Positions 16,260 to 24,716 are shown, numbered from the stretch's first letter. The stretch is DNA of 64,000 nucleotides from Streptomyces sindenensis (GCF_014649035.1 NZ_BMSG01000003.1:301825-365824), one strand, 5' to 3'. Notes: generated by a model from the sequence alone, not told the origin. Numbers and translations: made by a program.

Positions 16260-19200
16260 ATGACGGAGCGGACCCGTGAAGGCGCGGCGTCGGACACCTC
16301 CGGTGCGCCCCGGACCGCCGATGTCGCCCGCCTGCTGCGCTGTGCGGCGGTCTTCCTGCCCGGCCCGGTGCCCCGGGACGGCCGCATCGCCTTCTGGGAC
16401 CCGCTCGCGGACGCCGGCCCGTGGCAGGACGACGGCGCACCGGAGGTGGCCGGGGCGTCCTTCGCGTACGCGGACGCCTCCGCGCGCCCCGACACCGTCC
16501 CGTACACCTCCGCCCGGCTCACGGTCGCCCGTCCGGACGACGCCGCGGGCCCCGGGGGCGTCCGGACCGCCGAGGTGCCCGCGGCGGTGCTGTCCGTGGC
16601 CGACGCGCTGCCCCTCCTCGTCCGGGCCCGGCAGCAGGCGTCCGCCCACCCCGCCACGCGCTGCTGGGGGGCCGCCGCCCTGCACGCCCTCCACCTCGTC
16701 GCCCGAGGCCGGCTCCTGCCCGGACTCACGGCGGACGGCCACGACGCCTGGCGGGCCGGTCCTTCGGACGCCGAGGACGTCGCCCATCTGCGGGCGGTCG
16801 CCGCCGCCCTGCCGCCCGAAGGGCACGCGGTGCCGGTCCCCGGCTCCGCGCCGCCCCGGCTCCCCGCCCCCGAGGCGCTGACCGGTGCGTTCCTGGACGC
16901 CGTCGCCGACACGCTGCCGCGCACCCCCGCCGCCGCGTTCGCCATGGGCGCGCCCTTCGCCGCCCGCGAGCCCCAGCATCTGCCCCAGGCCGCGGCCTGG
17001 GCCGTCGAGGTGGCCTCGGGCCTGGACGCGGGCGTGCGGGTCTCGCTGCGCCTGGACCTCTCCGCGTACGAGCTGTTCGACACCGCCGACACCTACGCGC
17101 TCACCGCCGCCCGCGAGGAGACGGGGACCACCGGGCCGGAGCACGCCGACGACCCGGCGGTCCGCCCCGCCGCCGCCGCGATCGTGCAGGTCCACAGCCT
17201 CGCCGACCCGACGTACGTGGTGGACGCGACGGCCCTGTGGAACGGCGGGGCGGACGAGCCGTTCGGGCCGCGCTCCCAGGTCGACGCGGTGCTGGCCCTG
17301 CGCCGCGCCGCCCGCGTCTGGGCCCCGCTGGAACGCCTCCTGGGGCAGCCCGTCCCCGATGTCCTCGCGATCACCGAGGACGAGCTGTACGAGCTGCTGA
17401 GCGACGCCGGATCCCGGCTGGCCGCCGCCGGGGTCGAGGTGCGCTGGCCGCGCGAGCTGGCCCGTTCGCTCACCGCCGCCGCGGTCGTGCGGCCCGCGCC
17501 CGGATCGGCCACCGATGGCACGTCCTTCTTCGACGCCGAGCACCTCTTCGCCTTCGACTGGCAGCTGTCCCTGGGCGACGAGCGGCTGACCGAGGCGGAG
17601 ATGGACGTCCTGGCCGAGGCGCACCGCCCGGTGGTGCGGCTGCGCGACCAGTGGGTGGTCGTCGACCCCGCCCTCGTACGCAAGGCGCGCAAGCGGGAGC
17701 TGGGGCTCCTGGATCCGGTGGACGCGCTCGCCGTCGCCCTCACGGGCAGCGCCGAGGTGGACGGCGAGCGGGTCGACGCCGTCCCGGCCGGGGCCCTCGC
17801 CGCGCTCCGGACCCGCCTCCTCGCCGACGACACGACGATCGCCCCGCCGCCCGGCCTGGACGCGACCCTGCGCGACTACCAACTGCGCGGTCTGGCCTGG
17901 CTGGACCGGATGACCTCGCTCGGGCTCGGCGGCTGCCTCGCCGACGACATGGGCCTCGGCAAGACCATCACCCTCATCGCCCTCCATCTGCACCGGGCGC
18001 ACCCCGCGCCCACCCTCGTGGTCTGCCCCGCCTCCCTCCTCGGCAACTGGCACCGCGAGATCAACCGCTTCGCCCCCGGCGTGCCCGTGCGCCGCTTCCA
18101 CGGCACGGACCGCACCCTGAGCGATCCGGACGGCGGGTTCGTCCTGACCACCTACGGCACCATGCGCTCCAGCGCCGCGCAGCTCGCCGAGCAGAGCTGG
18201 GGGCTGGTCGTCGCCGACGAGGCGCAGCACGTCAAGAACCCGCACTCCTCCACCGCCAAGGCGCTGCGCACCATCCCCGCACCGGCCCGGGTCGCCCTCA
18301 CCGGCACCCCCGTCGAGAACAACCTCTCCGAGCTCTGGGCGCTCCTCGACTGGACGACTCCCGGCCTGCTCGGCCCGCTCAAGGCGTTCCGGGCCCGGCA
18401 CGCCCGGATCGTGGAGAGCACGGACACGGCCGCCGGTCTCGGCAACGACGAGGCGGTCGAGCGGCTGTCCCGGCTGGTGCGCCCCTTCCTCCTGCGGCGC
18501 AGGAAGTCCGACCCCGGCATCGCCCCCGAGCTGCCGCCCAAGACCGAGACCGACCACCCCGTCCCCCTCACCCGGGAACAGGCCACGCTCTACGAGGCCG
18601 CCGTCCGCGAGACGATGGCGCAGATCGAGGCGGCCGAGGGCATCGCCCGCCGGGGCCTGATCATGAAGCTGCTGACCTCGCTCAAGCAGATCTGCAACCA
18701 CCCCGCGCAGTATCTGAAGGAGGAGCCGACCCGGCTCGCGGGCCGCTCCGGCAAGCTCGCCCTCCTCGACGAACTGCTCGACACGATCCTGTCCGAGGAC
18801 GGCTCGGTCCTGATCTTCACCCAGTACGTGTCGATGGCGCGGCTCCTCTCCGCGCACCTCGCCTCCCGGGCGATCCCCTCCCAACTCCTGCACGGCGGCA
18901 CGCCGGTGGCCGAGCGGGAGCGGATGGTGGACCGCTTCCAGGCCGGCGAGGTCCCCGTCTTCCTGCTCTCCCTCAAGGCGGCCGGCACGGGGCTGAACCT
19001 CACCCGCGCCGCCCACGTCGTCCACTTCGACCGCTGGTGGAACCCGGCCGTGGAGGAGCAGGCCACCGACCGGGCGTACCGCATCGGCCAGACCCAGCCC
19101 GTCCAGGTCCACCGGATCGTCGCCGAGGGCACGGTGGAGGACCGGATCGCCGAACTGCTGGAGTCCAAGCGGGCCCTGGCGGACGCGGTGCTCGGCAGCG

Positions 19201-19271
19201 GGGAGAGCGCCCTGACCGAGCTGAGCGACCGTGACCTCGCCGACCTCGTGTCCCTGCGGAGGCCCGCATGA
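16260..19271 (+). CDS. SNF2-family DEAD/DEAH helicase (Swi2/Snf2 translocase)
   Basis: The 1003-residue protein has an N-terminal SNF2-associated region of about 530 residues, then the two RecA-like lobes. Visible motifs are motif I ADDMGLGKTITLIA, DEAQHVKNPHS (motif II), VALTGTPVENNLSELWAL (motif III), and the motif V/VI segment FDRWWNPAVEEQATDRAYRIGQ. These enzymes use ATP to move along double-stranded DNA and displace proteins. The gene ends ATGA, overlapping the SWIM-protein start, so the two are coupled and likely act together. ATG at 16260 has a better-placed ribosome-binding site than the GTG at 16254. Confidence 0.95.
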   Translation: MTERTREGAASDTSGAPRTADVARLLRCAAVFLPGPVPRDGRIAFWDPLADAGPWQDDGAPEVAGASFAYADASARPDTVPYTSARLTVARPDDAAGPGGVRTAEVPAAVLSVADALPLLVRARQQASAHPATRCWGAAALHALHLVARGRLLPGLTADGHDAWRAGPSDAEDVAHLRAVAAALPPEGHAVPVPGSAPPRLPAPEALTGAFLDAVADTLPRTPAAAFAMGAPFAAREPQHLPQAAAWAVEVASGLDAGVRVSLRLDLSAYELFDTADTYALTAAREETGTTGPEHADDPAVRPAAAAIVQVHSLADPTYVVDATALWNGGADEPFGPRSQVDAVLALRRAARVWAPLERLLGQPVPDVLAITEDELYELLSDAGSRLAAAGVEVRWPRELARSLTAAAVVRPAPGSATDGTSFFDAEHLFAFDWQLSLGDERLTEAEMDVLAEAHRPVVRLRDQWVVVDPALVRKARKRELGLLDPVDALAVALTGSAEVDGERVDAVPAGALAALRTRLLADDTTIAPPPGLDATLRDYQLRGLAWLDRMTSLGLGGCLADDMGLGKTITLIALHLHRAHPAPTLVVCPASLLGNWHREINRFAPGVPVRRFHGTDRTLSDPDGGFVLTTYGTMRSSAAQLAEQSWGLVVADEAQHVKNPHSSTAKALRTIPAPARVALTGTPVENNLSELWALLDWTTPGLLGPLKAFRARHARIVESTDTAAGLGNDEAVERLSRLVRPFLLRRRKSDPGIAPELPPKTETDHPVPLTREQATLYEAAVRETMAQIEAAEGIARRGLIMKLLTSLKQICNHPAQYLKEEPTRLAGRSGKLALLDELLDTILSEDGSVLIFTQYVSMARLLSAHLASRAIPSQLLHGGTPVAERERMVDRFQAGEVPVFLLSLKAAGTGLNLTRAAHVVHFDRWWNPAVEEQATDRAYRIGQTQPVQVHRIVAEGTVEDRIAELLESKRALADAVLGSGESALTELSDRDLADLVSLRRPA

Positions 19272-20647
19272 GCCCGCGCCCGACCACCGGCCCCGCCCCG
19301 CGCCCGACCACCGGCCCGGCCGCCCGCAGATCCGCTCCGCGCGCCCGGATCGGCCCGGACGATCTGCGGCGCACCTTCGAGGCGGTGCCCGCCCGCACCT
19401 CCGCCGATGGCGAGCCGTTCGCCGCGAGCTGGTGGGGCCGGGCCTGGGTGGAGGCCCTGGAGTCCCTGTCGATGGACGAGGCCCGTCTCGCCCGCGGCCG
19501 GGCGTACGCCGACGACGGCCAGGTCGCCGCGATCACCGTCACCCCCGGCCGGGTCGTCGCCTATGTGCACGGCAGCCGCGCCCGCCCCTACCGCGCCGAA
19601 CTGCGCCTGCGCACCTTCGCCGACCCGGGCTGGGAGGCCCTGCTCGACGCGGTCGCCGCCCGGCCCGGCCATCTGTCCGCGCTGCTGGCCAAGGAGATGC
19701 CGCACTCCCTGGCCCGGACAGCGGAAGAGGCGGGTGTCCGGCTGCTGCCCGCCGCCGACGACCTCGACCCCAGCTGCACCTGCCCCGACCACGGGCGGCC
19801 CTGCAAGCATGTCGCCGCCCTCTGCTTCCAGACGGCGCTGCTGCTCGACAGCGACCCGTTCGTGCTGCTGCTGATGCGCGGCCGGGGGGAGCGCGAACTG
19901 CTGGACGCGCTCGCCCGGCGCAACGCCGAACACTCCGCCCGCGAGCGCCCCGCCGCCCCGGCCATGCCCTCGGTCGCGGCGGACGAGGCGTTCGCCGCCC
20001 GCTTCCTGCCGCCGCTCCCGGCGCCCCGCCCCGTCCCGCCGCACCCGGGCCAGCCGCCGTCGTACCCGGACCTGCCCGGTGCCCGCGACCCGCTGGGCCT
20101 GGACCACCTCGCCACCGACGCCGTCGCTCGCGCCCACGCCCTGCTGACCACCGGCCGCGATCCGCTGGCCGGTCTGACCGAGTGGCAGGACGCCGTCCGT
20201 ATCGCCGCCGCGCGTCCGACCGCCGGGCTCACGGCCACCACTCGCGCGCTCTACCGCGAGCTGGCGTACGCCACCGGCCGCACCACCACCGACCTGGCCC
20301 GCGCCGTCGCCGCCTGGCGCCAGGGCGAGGCCGAGGGCCTGGCCGCCCTGGAGACGCCCTGGGACCCGCCCGCCGGTCCCTTCGACCGGGCCAGGCCCGC
20401 GCTCGCCGCCGCCGGGTTCCCGCGTTTCACGCCCTGGCGCAACCACCTCACCCACCCGGCCGGTTCGCTCCAGCTCCGCTTCGGCCAGGACCTGCGCTGG
20501 TACGGCTACGAGTCCGACCCCGGCGCCGACGACTGGTGGCCGCGCGCCGCCCCGGACCCCGACCCGGTCTCCGCCCTCGAAGCGCTGCTCGCCGGCGACT
20601 CCATCCCGGACACCGCCGGGGACGACGACCTCCACTACGTACGGTAA
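19268..20647 (+). CDS. SWIM zinc-finger protein
   Basis: This 459-residue protein carries the SWIM signature CTCPDHGRPCKH (C-x-C-x(n)-C-x-H) at about residue 175, expected to bind zinc and DNA or protein. The N-terminal 170 residues match the usual SWIM-protein leader (WWGRAWVEALESL, RGRAYADDGQV). The start overlaps the SNF2 stop by ATGA. SNF2-SWIM gene pairs are common in actinobacteria and suggest a shared task on DNA; the task is unknown. Confidence 0.9.
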   Translation: MSPRPTTGPAPRPTTGPAARRSAPRARIGPDDLRRTFEAVPARTSADGEPFAASWWGRAWVEALESLSMDEARLARGRAYADDGQVAAITVTPGRVVAYVHGSRARPYRAELRLRTFADPGWEALLDAVAARPGHLSALLAKEMPHSLARTAEEAGVRLLPAADDLDPSCTCPDHGRPCKHVAALCFQTALLLDSDPFVLLLMRGRGERELLDALARRNAEHSARERPAAPAMPSVAADEAFAARFLPPLPAPRPVPPHPGQPPSYPDLPGARDPLGLDHLATDAVARAHALLTTGRDPLAGLTEWQDAVRIAAARPTAGLTATTRALYRELAYATGRTTTDLARAVAAWRQGEAEGLAALETPWDPPAGPFDRARPALAAAGFPRFTPWRNHLTHPAGSLQLRFGQDLRWYGYESDPGADDWWPRAAPDPDPVSALEALLAGDSIPDTAGDDDLHYVR

Positions 20648-20690
20648 AACCCTTGGCCACCGGGGAGTTGCCCCTGTTAGCGTCCTCGAC

Positions 20691-21422
20691 GTGGCGAAAC
20701 TCAATCAGATCATCGCAGTGGAGAAGGGCGTCAAGTCCAAGGCGCACCAGGACCTGACGGCGGCCCATCACGGCCTCCAGAAGGCCGCGTTGCTGGCCGG
20801 GATCTCCCGTACCTACCAGCCCAAGGACGAGGAGGGCGAACAGCTTCCGCCCGAGTCGACGCTGGTCCAGGTCAAGGCCGAGGACGTGCTGCGGGAGACC
20901 GCGACGACGCTGACCCGCCTCTTCGATGTGACCGCCACGAAGGACTGGGCGAACTGCTCGGCCCGGGCCGATGTGAAGGTCGACGGCCGGGTGCTGGTGA
21001 GCGAGGTGCCGGTGGCGTACCTGCTCTTCCTGGAGAAGCAGCTGACCGACCTCAACACCTTCGTCCGCAAGCTGCCCGTCCTGGACGCGGCCGAGGCCTG
21101 GGTGCAGGACCCGTCGACCGACTCCTGGAAGACCGAGCCGGTCCGTACGCTCCGCACCAAGAAGGTCCCCCGCAACCATGTGAAGGCGGAGGCCACCGAG
21201 AAGCACCCGGCGCAGGTCGAGGTGTACTACGAGGACATCCCCGTCGGGTACTGGACGACCGTCAAGTTCTCCGGGGCGCTGCCCGCGCGGCGCGTCAACG
21301 AACTGCTGGACCGGATCGAGAAGCTCCAGCAGGCCGTGAAGTTCGCCCGCGAGGAGGCCAACGGCGCGGAGGTCACCGACCAGCGGGTGGGTGATGCGGT
21401 ATTCGGTTACCTCTTCGGGTGA
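20691..21422 (+). CDS. DUF7873-type conserved actinobacterial protein
   Basis: This 243-residue soluble protein starts with GTG at 20691. A TAGCGT hexamer at 20678-20683 ends 7 nt before it, so the mRNA may be leaderless. The sequence (MAKLNQIIAVEKGVKS at the start, RTLRTKKVPRNHVKAEATEKHP in the middle, VYYEDIPVGYWTTVKFSG near the end) matches a conserved Streptomyces family that I recall as DUF7873. It has no known catalytic motif. A strong hairpin and two permuted tRNA-like elements follow immediately. A role in handling that RNA is possible but is inference from position alone. Confidence 0.7.
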   Translation: MAKLNQIIAVEKGVKSKAHQDLTAAHHGLQKAALLAGISRTYQPKDEEGEQLPPESTLVQVKAEDVLRETATTLTRLFDVTATKDWANCSARADVKVDGRVLVSEVPVAYLLFLEKQLTDLNTFVRKLPVLDAAEAWVQDPSTDSWKTEPVRTLRTKKVPRNHVKAEATEKHPAQVEVYYEDIPVGYWTTVKFSGALPARRVNELLDRIEKLQQAVKFAREEANGAEVTDQRVGDAVFGYLFG

Positions 21423-21435
21423 CCGACCATGGATT

Positions 21436-21463
21436 CCCCGGCCGCCGTCTCAGGCGGCCGGGG
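21436..21463 (+). terminator. Hairpin after the DUF7873-type gene
   Basis: A perfect 11-bp stem, CCCCGGCCGCC (21436-21446) with its complement at 21453-21463, closes a GTCTCA loop 13 nt after the stop codon. It could be the terminator of the gene or a 5' domain of the RNA that follows. Confidence 0.65.
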
Positions 21464-21506
21464 TGCGCGAGGAGCGCAAGCTGAAACTGAAGCTTGTCGT
21501 GAAGGC

Positions 21507-21578
21507 GCGGTACCAGTGGAGGTTCGACTCCTCCCTCCGGCACGGGCCGGAGTAGCCCAAGCAGGCAGAGGCAGCCGC
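21507..21578 (+). ncRNA. Circularly permuted tRNA-like element 1 (3' half before 5' half)
   Basis: Reading 5' to 3': anticodon-stem 3' strand GCGGT (21507-21511); variable ACCAGT; T-arm GGAGG-TTCGACT-CCTCC (21518-21534) with a canonical T-loop; acceptor 3' strand CTCCGGC (21535-21541) and discriminator A; a 3-nt linker CGG; acceptor 5' strand GCCGGAG (21546-21552); TA; D-arm from GCCC to AGGC (21555-21572) with a GG-containing loop; A; anticodon-stem 5' strand GCCGC (21574-21578). The acceptor pairs over 7 of 7 bases and the anticodon stem over 5 (one G-U). Order is permuted relative to a normal tRNA. No canonical U33-anticodon can be assigned. Whether it matures to a tRNA is unknown. Confidence 0.8.
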
Positions 21579-21653
21579 CGTCAATCTCAGACTCTTGCTC
21601 CAGACTCAGCATTCGCCGCCGATCGCCGGATCGAACGGGCCCGGGCCCGCGCG

Positions 21654-21723
21654 CGTCGAGATGCCGGTTCAAGTCCGGCCCGCAGAGCTCCGATCTGCGG
21701 TGGTCCAAAGGCAGGACGCGACG
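21654..21723 (+). ncRNA. Circularly permuted tRNA-like element 2
   Basis: Same order as element 1: anticodon-stem 3' strand CGTCG (21654-21658); variable AGAT; T-arm GCCGG-TTCAAGT-CCGGC (21663-21679); acceptor 3' strand CCGCAGA (21680-21686); discriminator G; 6-nt linker CTCCGA; acceptor 5' strand TCTGCGG (21694-21700); TG; D-arm GTCC-AAAGGCA-GGAC (21703-21717); G; anticodon-stem 5' strand CGACG (21719-21723). All stems pair perfectly and the loops have tRNA consensus bases. Primary sequence differs from element 1, so it is not a simple duplicate. The linker is bounded by what would be RNase Z and RNase P cleavage points. Confidence 0.82.
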
Positions 21724-21782
21724 ACATCATGACTGACCCGGACCCTTAAACGTGCCGGCGTGCCAGATGGGTGGCATTCACA

Positions 21783-21813
21783 GGGCCCGGAGGCCGGCTA
21801 CGCCTCCGGGCCC
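21783..21813. terminator. Strong hairpin between the tRNA-like elements and the aminotransferase gene
   Basis: A perfect 12-bp stem (GGGCCCGGAGGC at 21783-21794, complement at 21802-21813) closes a 7-nt loop. It lies between convergent transcription units and may end both the RNA locus on the plus strand and the aminotransferase mRNA on the minus strand. Confidence 0.8.
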
Positions 21814-21912
21814 GCTCCCGTCTCCGACGTCTCCGCCGCTCCCAGCGACACGCCCCCACCAGCTCCGGAGTGGCGAACCGGGTAGGGGCGGGGACGGAGC
21901 AGAGGGCACAGG

Positions 21913-23124
21913 TCACTGGCGATATCCGTCGAGGAAGCGGCCGATGCGGCTGATCGCCGCGTCGAGATCGTCGGCGTAGGGAAGGGTGAGGATGCGGAAG
22001 TGGTCCGGGCGCGGCCAGCTGAATCCGGTGCCCTGCACCACCTGGATCTTCTCCCGCAACAGCAGGTCCAGCACGAACTTCTCGTCGTCGACGATCGGAT
22101 GGACCTTCGGGTTGATGCGCGGGAACGCGTACAGCGCGCCCTTCGGCTTCACGCACGAGACACCGGGGATCTCGTTCAGCCGCTCCCAGGCCCGGTCGCG
22201 CTGCTCGTGCAGCCTTCCGCCCGGGGCGACCAGCTCCCTGATGGACTGCCGGCCCCCGAGCGCGGCCTGAATGGCGTACTGAGCGGGCGCGTTGGGGCAC
22301 AGCCGCATGGAGGCCAGCATCGTCAGGCCCTCCAGGTAGTTGCGGGCGTGCTGGTGCGGGCCCGACACCACCATCCAGCCGGAGCGGAACCCGGCCACCC
22401 GGTACGTCTTCGACAGACCGCTGAACGTCAGGCAGACCAGGTCCGGGGCGAGGACGGCCGCACTGTGGTGCTCGGCGCCGTCGTACAGGATCTGGTCGTA
22501 GATCTCGTCGGCGAACACCATCAGCCCGTGCCGCCGGGCCAGATCGAGAATGCCGTCGAGGATCTCGCGCGGATAGACCGCGCCGGTGGGGTTGTTCGGG
22601 TTGATGATCACGACGGCCTTGGTCCGGTCGGTGATCTTCGACGCCATGTCGGCGAGGTCCGGGTTCCAGTCGGACTCCTCGTCGCAGACGTAGTGCACCG
22701 CCTTGCCGCCCGCGAGCGTGGTCACCGCCGTCCACAGGGGAAAGTCCGGGGCCGGGATCAGCACCTCGTCGCCGTCCTCCAGCAGCGCCTGCACGGCCAT
22801 CGAGATCAGCTCGGAGACCCCGTTGCCGAGGAACACGTCGTCCACGCCGACCTCGGTCAGCCCCATCGACTGGTAGCGCTGGGCCACCGCCCGCCGGGCC
22901 GAGAGGATGCCACGCGAATCGGTGTAGCCGTGGGCCTGCGGCAGCATCCGGATCATGTCCTGGACGATCTCCTCGGGGGCCTCGAAGCCGAAGAGCGCGG
23001 GGTTGCCCGTGTTGAGCCGGAGCACGCTGTGGCCCGCCTCCTCCAGGGCGTTGGCGTGCTCGATGACCGGGCCCCGGATCTCGTAGCAGACCTCGTTGAG
23101 CTTGCTGGACTGCCGGAACTCCAT
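21913..23124 (-). CDS. Pyridoxal-phosphate aminotransferase, AlaA-like (alanine-synthesising)
   Basis: This 403-residue fold-type I aminotransferase has the PLP lysine in SGLSKTYRVAGFRSGW, the substrate-binding NPNNPTGAVY segment and FADEIYDQILYDG. It closely follows the AlaA/YfbQ group, which makes alanine from pyruvate and glutamate. Length is normal. The ATG at 23124 is chosen because GGGAGG stands 9 nt upstream; the frame upstream of it would run into the HxlR control region. Divergent HxlR regulator next door. Confidence 0.92.
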   Translation of the reverse strand: MEFRQSSKLNEVCYEIRGPVIEHANALEEAGHSVLRLNTGNPALFGFEAPEEIVQDMIRMLPQAHGYTDSRGILSARRAVAQRYQSMGLTEVGVDDVFLGNGVSELISMAVQALLEDGDEVLIPAPDFPLWTAVTTLAGGKAVHYVCDEESDWNPDLADMASKITDRTKAVVIINPNNPTGAVYPREILDGILDLARRHGLMVFADEIYDQILYDGAEHHSAAVLAPDLVCLTFSGLSKTYRVAGFRSGWMVVSGPHQHARNYLEGLTMLASMRLCPNAPAQYAIQAALGGRQSIRELVAPGGRLHEQRDRAWERLNEIPGVSCVKPKGALYAFPRINPKVHPIVDDEKFVLDLLLREKIQVVQGTGFSWPRPDHFRILTLPYADDLDAAISRIGRFLDGYRQ

Positions 23125-23152
23125 GCGCTGCCTCCCGAGCCGAATTGCGATA

Positions 23153-23167
23153 CTTGGTTTTACCAAG
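23153..23167. promoter_or_regulatory. Inverted repeat between aminotransferase and HxlR genes
   Basis: CTTGGT-TTT-ACCAAG is a 6-bp perfect dyad in an unusually AT-rich patch. It is followed at once by the related AAGCTTGAGCTTGG. It lies between the divergent starts at 23124 and 23192, where an autoregulatory operator would be expected. Confidence 0.5.
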
Positions 23168-23191
23168 CTTGAGCTTGGAAAGTCCAACAAC

Positions 23192-23914
23192 ATGTCTAGA
23201 CTGCGTCGCATGCCACGTCAGCAGCAGCCAGCAGCACGTCCAGCGGCCCGACCCGTCCGCCGCCGGAGCTACGACCAGTTCGACGCCACCGCCCGCGCCC
23301 TCGACTCCGTCGGCGACCGGTGGACCCTGCTGATCGTCCGTGAACTGCTGGGCGGACCGCGCCGGTACACGGACCTGCACGCCGACCTGCCCGGGGTCAG
23401 CACGGACGTGCTGGCCTCCCGCCTGAAGGACATGGAGCAGTCCGGGCTGGCCCTGCGCCGCAAGCTGCCGCCCCCGTCCGCCGCGTCGGTCTACGAGCTG
23501 ACCGAGCGCGGCCTGGGCCTGCTGCCGGTGCTCGCCGCCCTCGCCGAGTGGGGTGCGCCCGCCCTCGCCGAGCGCCGCCCGACCGACGCGGTGCGGGCTC
23601 ACTGGTTCGCCCTGCCGCTGCTCGGTGCCCTGACCGGACTCACCCGGGAGGGCGTGCTCGAAGTCCGCCTCGACGAGGGGGAGTTCCACCTCCGTGTCGA
23701 TGGGCGAGCGGGAGCTGTGCCGCCCGGCGGGGAGGCGTACGGGGCGGTGTACGGCTACGGTCCCGCCGAGCGCCCCGACGCCCGGCTCGTCCTCGGCGCG
23801 GAGGTCTGCCTGGAGCTGGCGCGGGGCGGGGTGACCCTCGCGGAGGCGGTGAAGGACGGCCGCGTCGAGGTGCTGGGCGAAAGCCCGCTCGCGGCGGAGC
23901 TGCGCGGGGAGTGA
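23192..23914 (+). CDS. HxlR-type winged-helix regulator with C-terminal extension
   Basis: The 240-residue protein has an HxlR core at about residues 20-110: SVGDRWTLLIVRELLGGPRRYTDLHADLPGVSTDVLASRLKDMEQSGL, followed by the wing ASVYELTERGLGL. The C-terminal 110 residues (a region like SCP2/DUF24-associated extensions) may bind a ligand. The start could be ATG 23192 (GGAAAG 9 nt before) or ATG 23210. Divergence from the aminotransferase gene suggests that it controls that gene or itself. Confidence 0.88.
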   Translation: MSRLRRMPRQQQPAARPAARPVRRRSYDQFDATARALDSVGDRWTLLIVRELLGGPRRYTDLHADLPGVSTDVLASRLKDMEQSGLALRRKLPPPSAASVYELTERGLGLLPVLAALAEWGAPALAERRPTDAVRAHWFALPLLGALTGLTREGVLEVRLDEGEFHLRVDGRAGAVPPGGEAYGAVYGYGPAERPDARLVLGAEVCLELARGGVTLAEAVKDGRVEVLGESPLAAELRGE

Positions 23915-23973
23915 ACGGTCCGGTGCGGTGGCCTTCCGGAGCGGCCCCCCACCGGACCGGCGATGATGGGACC

Positions 23974-24621
23974 GTGCGACTCGAAGCGATCACCTGGGAA
24001 CGGCTGGCCGGCGAACTGGCCCGGTACGGCGACGGACTGTTCGCCGACGGCGGCGGGCCCCGGCTCGCCCTCGGGATCGACGGCGCGCCGGCCGCCCGCA
24101 CCGGCGAGACCGCCGAACGCCTCGCCGCGGAGCTGCGGCTGCTCGGCCGTTCGGTCCTGGTGGTCCCCACCGAGGGGTTCCTGCGCCCGGCCAGTCTGCG
24201 CTTCGAGTACGGGAAGCAGGACGCGGACGCGTACCTCGACGGCTGGTTCGACACCGGGGCGCTGTGGCGCGAGGTGTTCGGACCGCTGGAGGCGGGCGGC
24301 TCCGGCCGGGTGCTGCCCGACCTCTGGGACTCCGTGACGGACCGGGCCACTCGCTCCCCGTACCACGCGCTCCCCGAGGGCGGGGTGGTCGTCGTGCACG
24401 GCCCGTTCCTGCTGGGGCACTGGTTCCCGTTCGCGTGCACCGTCCATCTGCGGCTGTCGCCGGGGGCGCTGCGGCGGCGCACGGCGGAGTCGGAGCGCTG
24501 GACGCTGCCCGCCTTCGCCCGGTACGAGGACGAGGTGGCACCCGCCGAGCGGGCCCATGTGGTGGTCCGGGCGGACGATCCCGCCCACCCGGCCTGGTCG
24601 GGGCTGCCGGGCAGCGGGTGA
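23974..24621 (+). CDS. Uridine-kinase-like protein with degenerate P-loop
   Basis: This 215-residue protein resembles actinobacterial proteins annotated as uridine kinase. The nucleotide-binding loop reads GIDGAPAARTGETA, with an Arg where the Walker A lysine should be. The lid and base-binding segments (LRFEYGKQDADAYLDGWFDTGALWREV is the family core) remain. Phosphotransfer is therefore doubtful. It starts with GTG at 23974, 60 nt after the HxlR gene on the same strand. Confidence 0.7.
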   Translation: MRLEAITWERLAGELARYGDGLFADGGGPRLALGIDGAPAARTGETAERLAAELRLLGRSVLVVPTEGFLRPASLRFEYGKQDADAYLDGWFDTGALWREVFGPLEAGGSGRVLPDLWDSVTDRATRSPYHALPEGGVVVVHGPFLLGHWFPFACTVHLRLSPGALRRRTAESERWTLPAFARYEDEVAPAERAHVVVRADDPAHPAWSGLPGSG

Positions 24622-24716
24622 AGCCCGCGCGGCCCGCGGCGACCCCCACCGTACGCGCGGTGCGGCGCCCGGCCTCGGCGGACCGGTGGCCGCTCCCGGC
24701 GAATCGATGGCCGTGC

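Noticed and set aside
21507..21723. Ordinary tRNA gene pairing the first 5' half with the second 3' half
   Set aside because: Acceptor strands GCCGGAG and CCGCAGA and anticodon strands GCCGC and CGTCG do not pair; only the permuted pairings work.
21507..21723. Integration (att) site remnants with tRNA 3' ends
   Set aside because: Both elements contain both halves with full pairing, and there is no integrase or element nearby.
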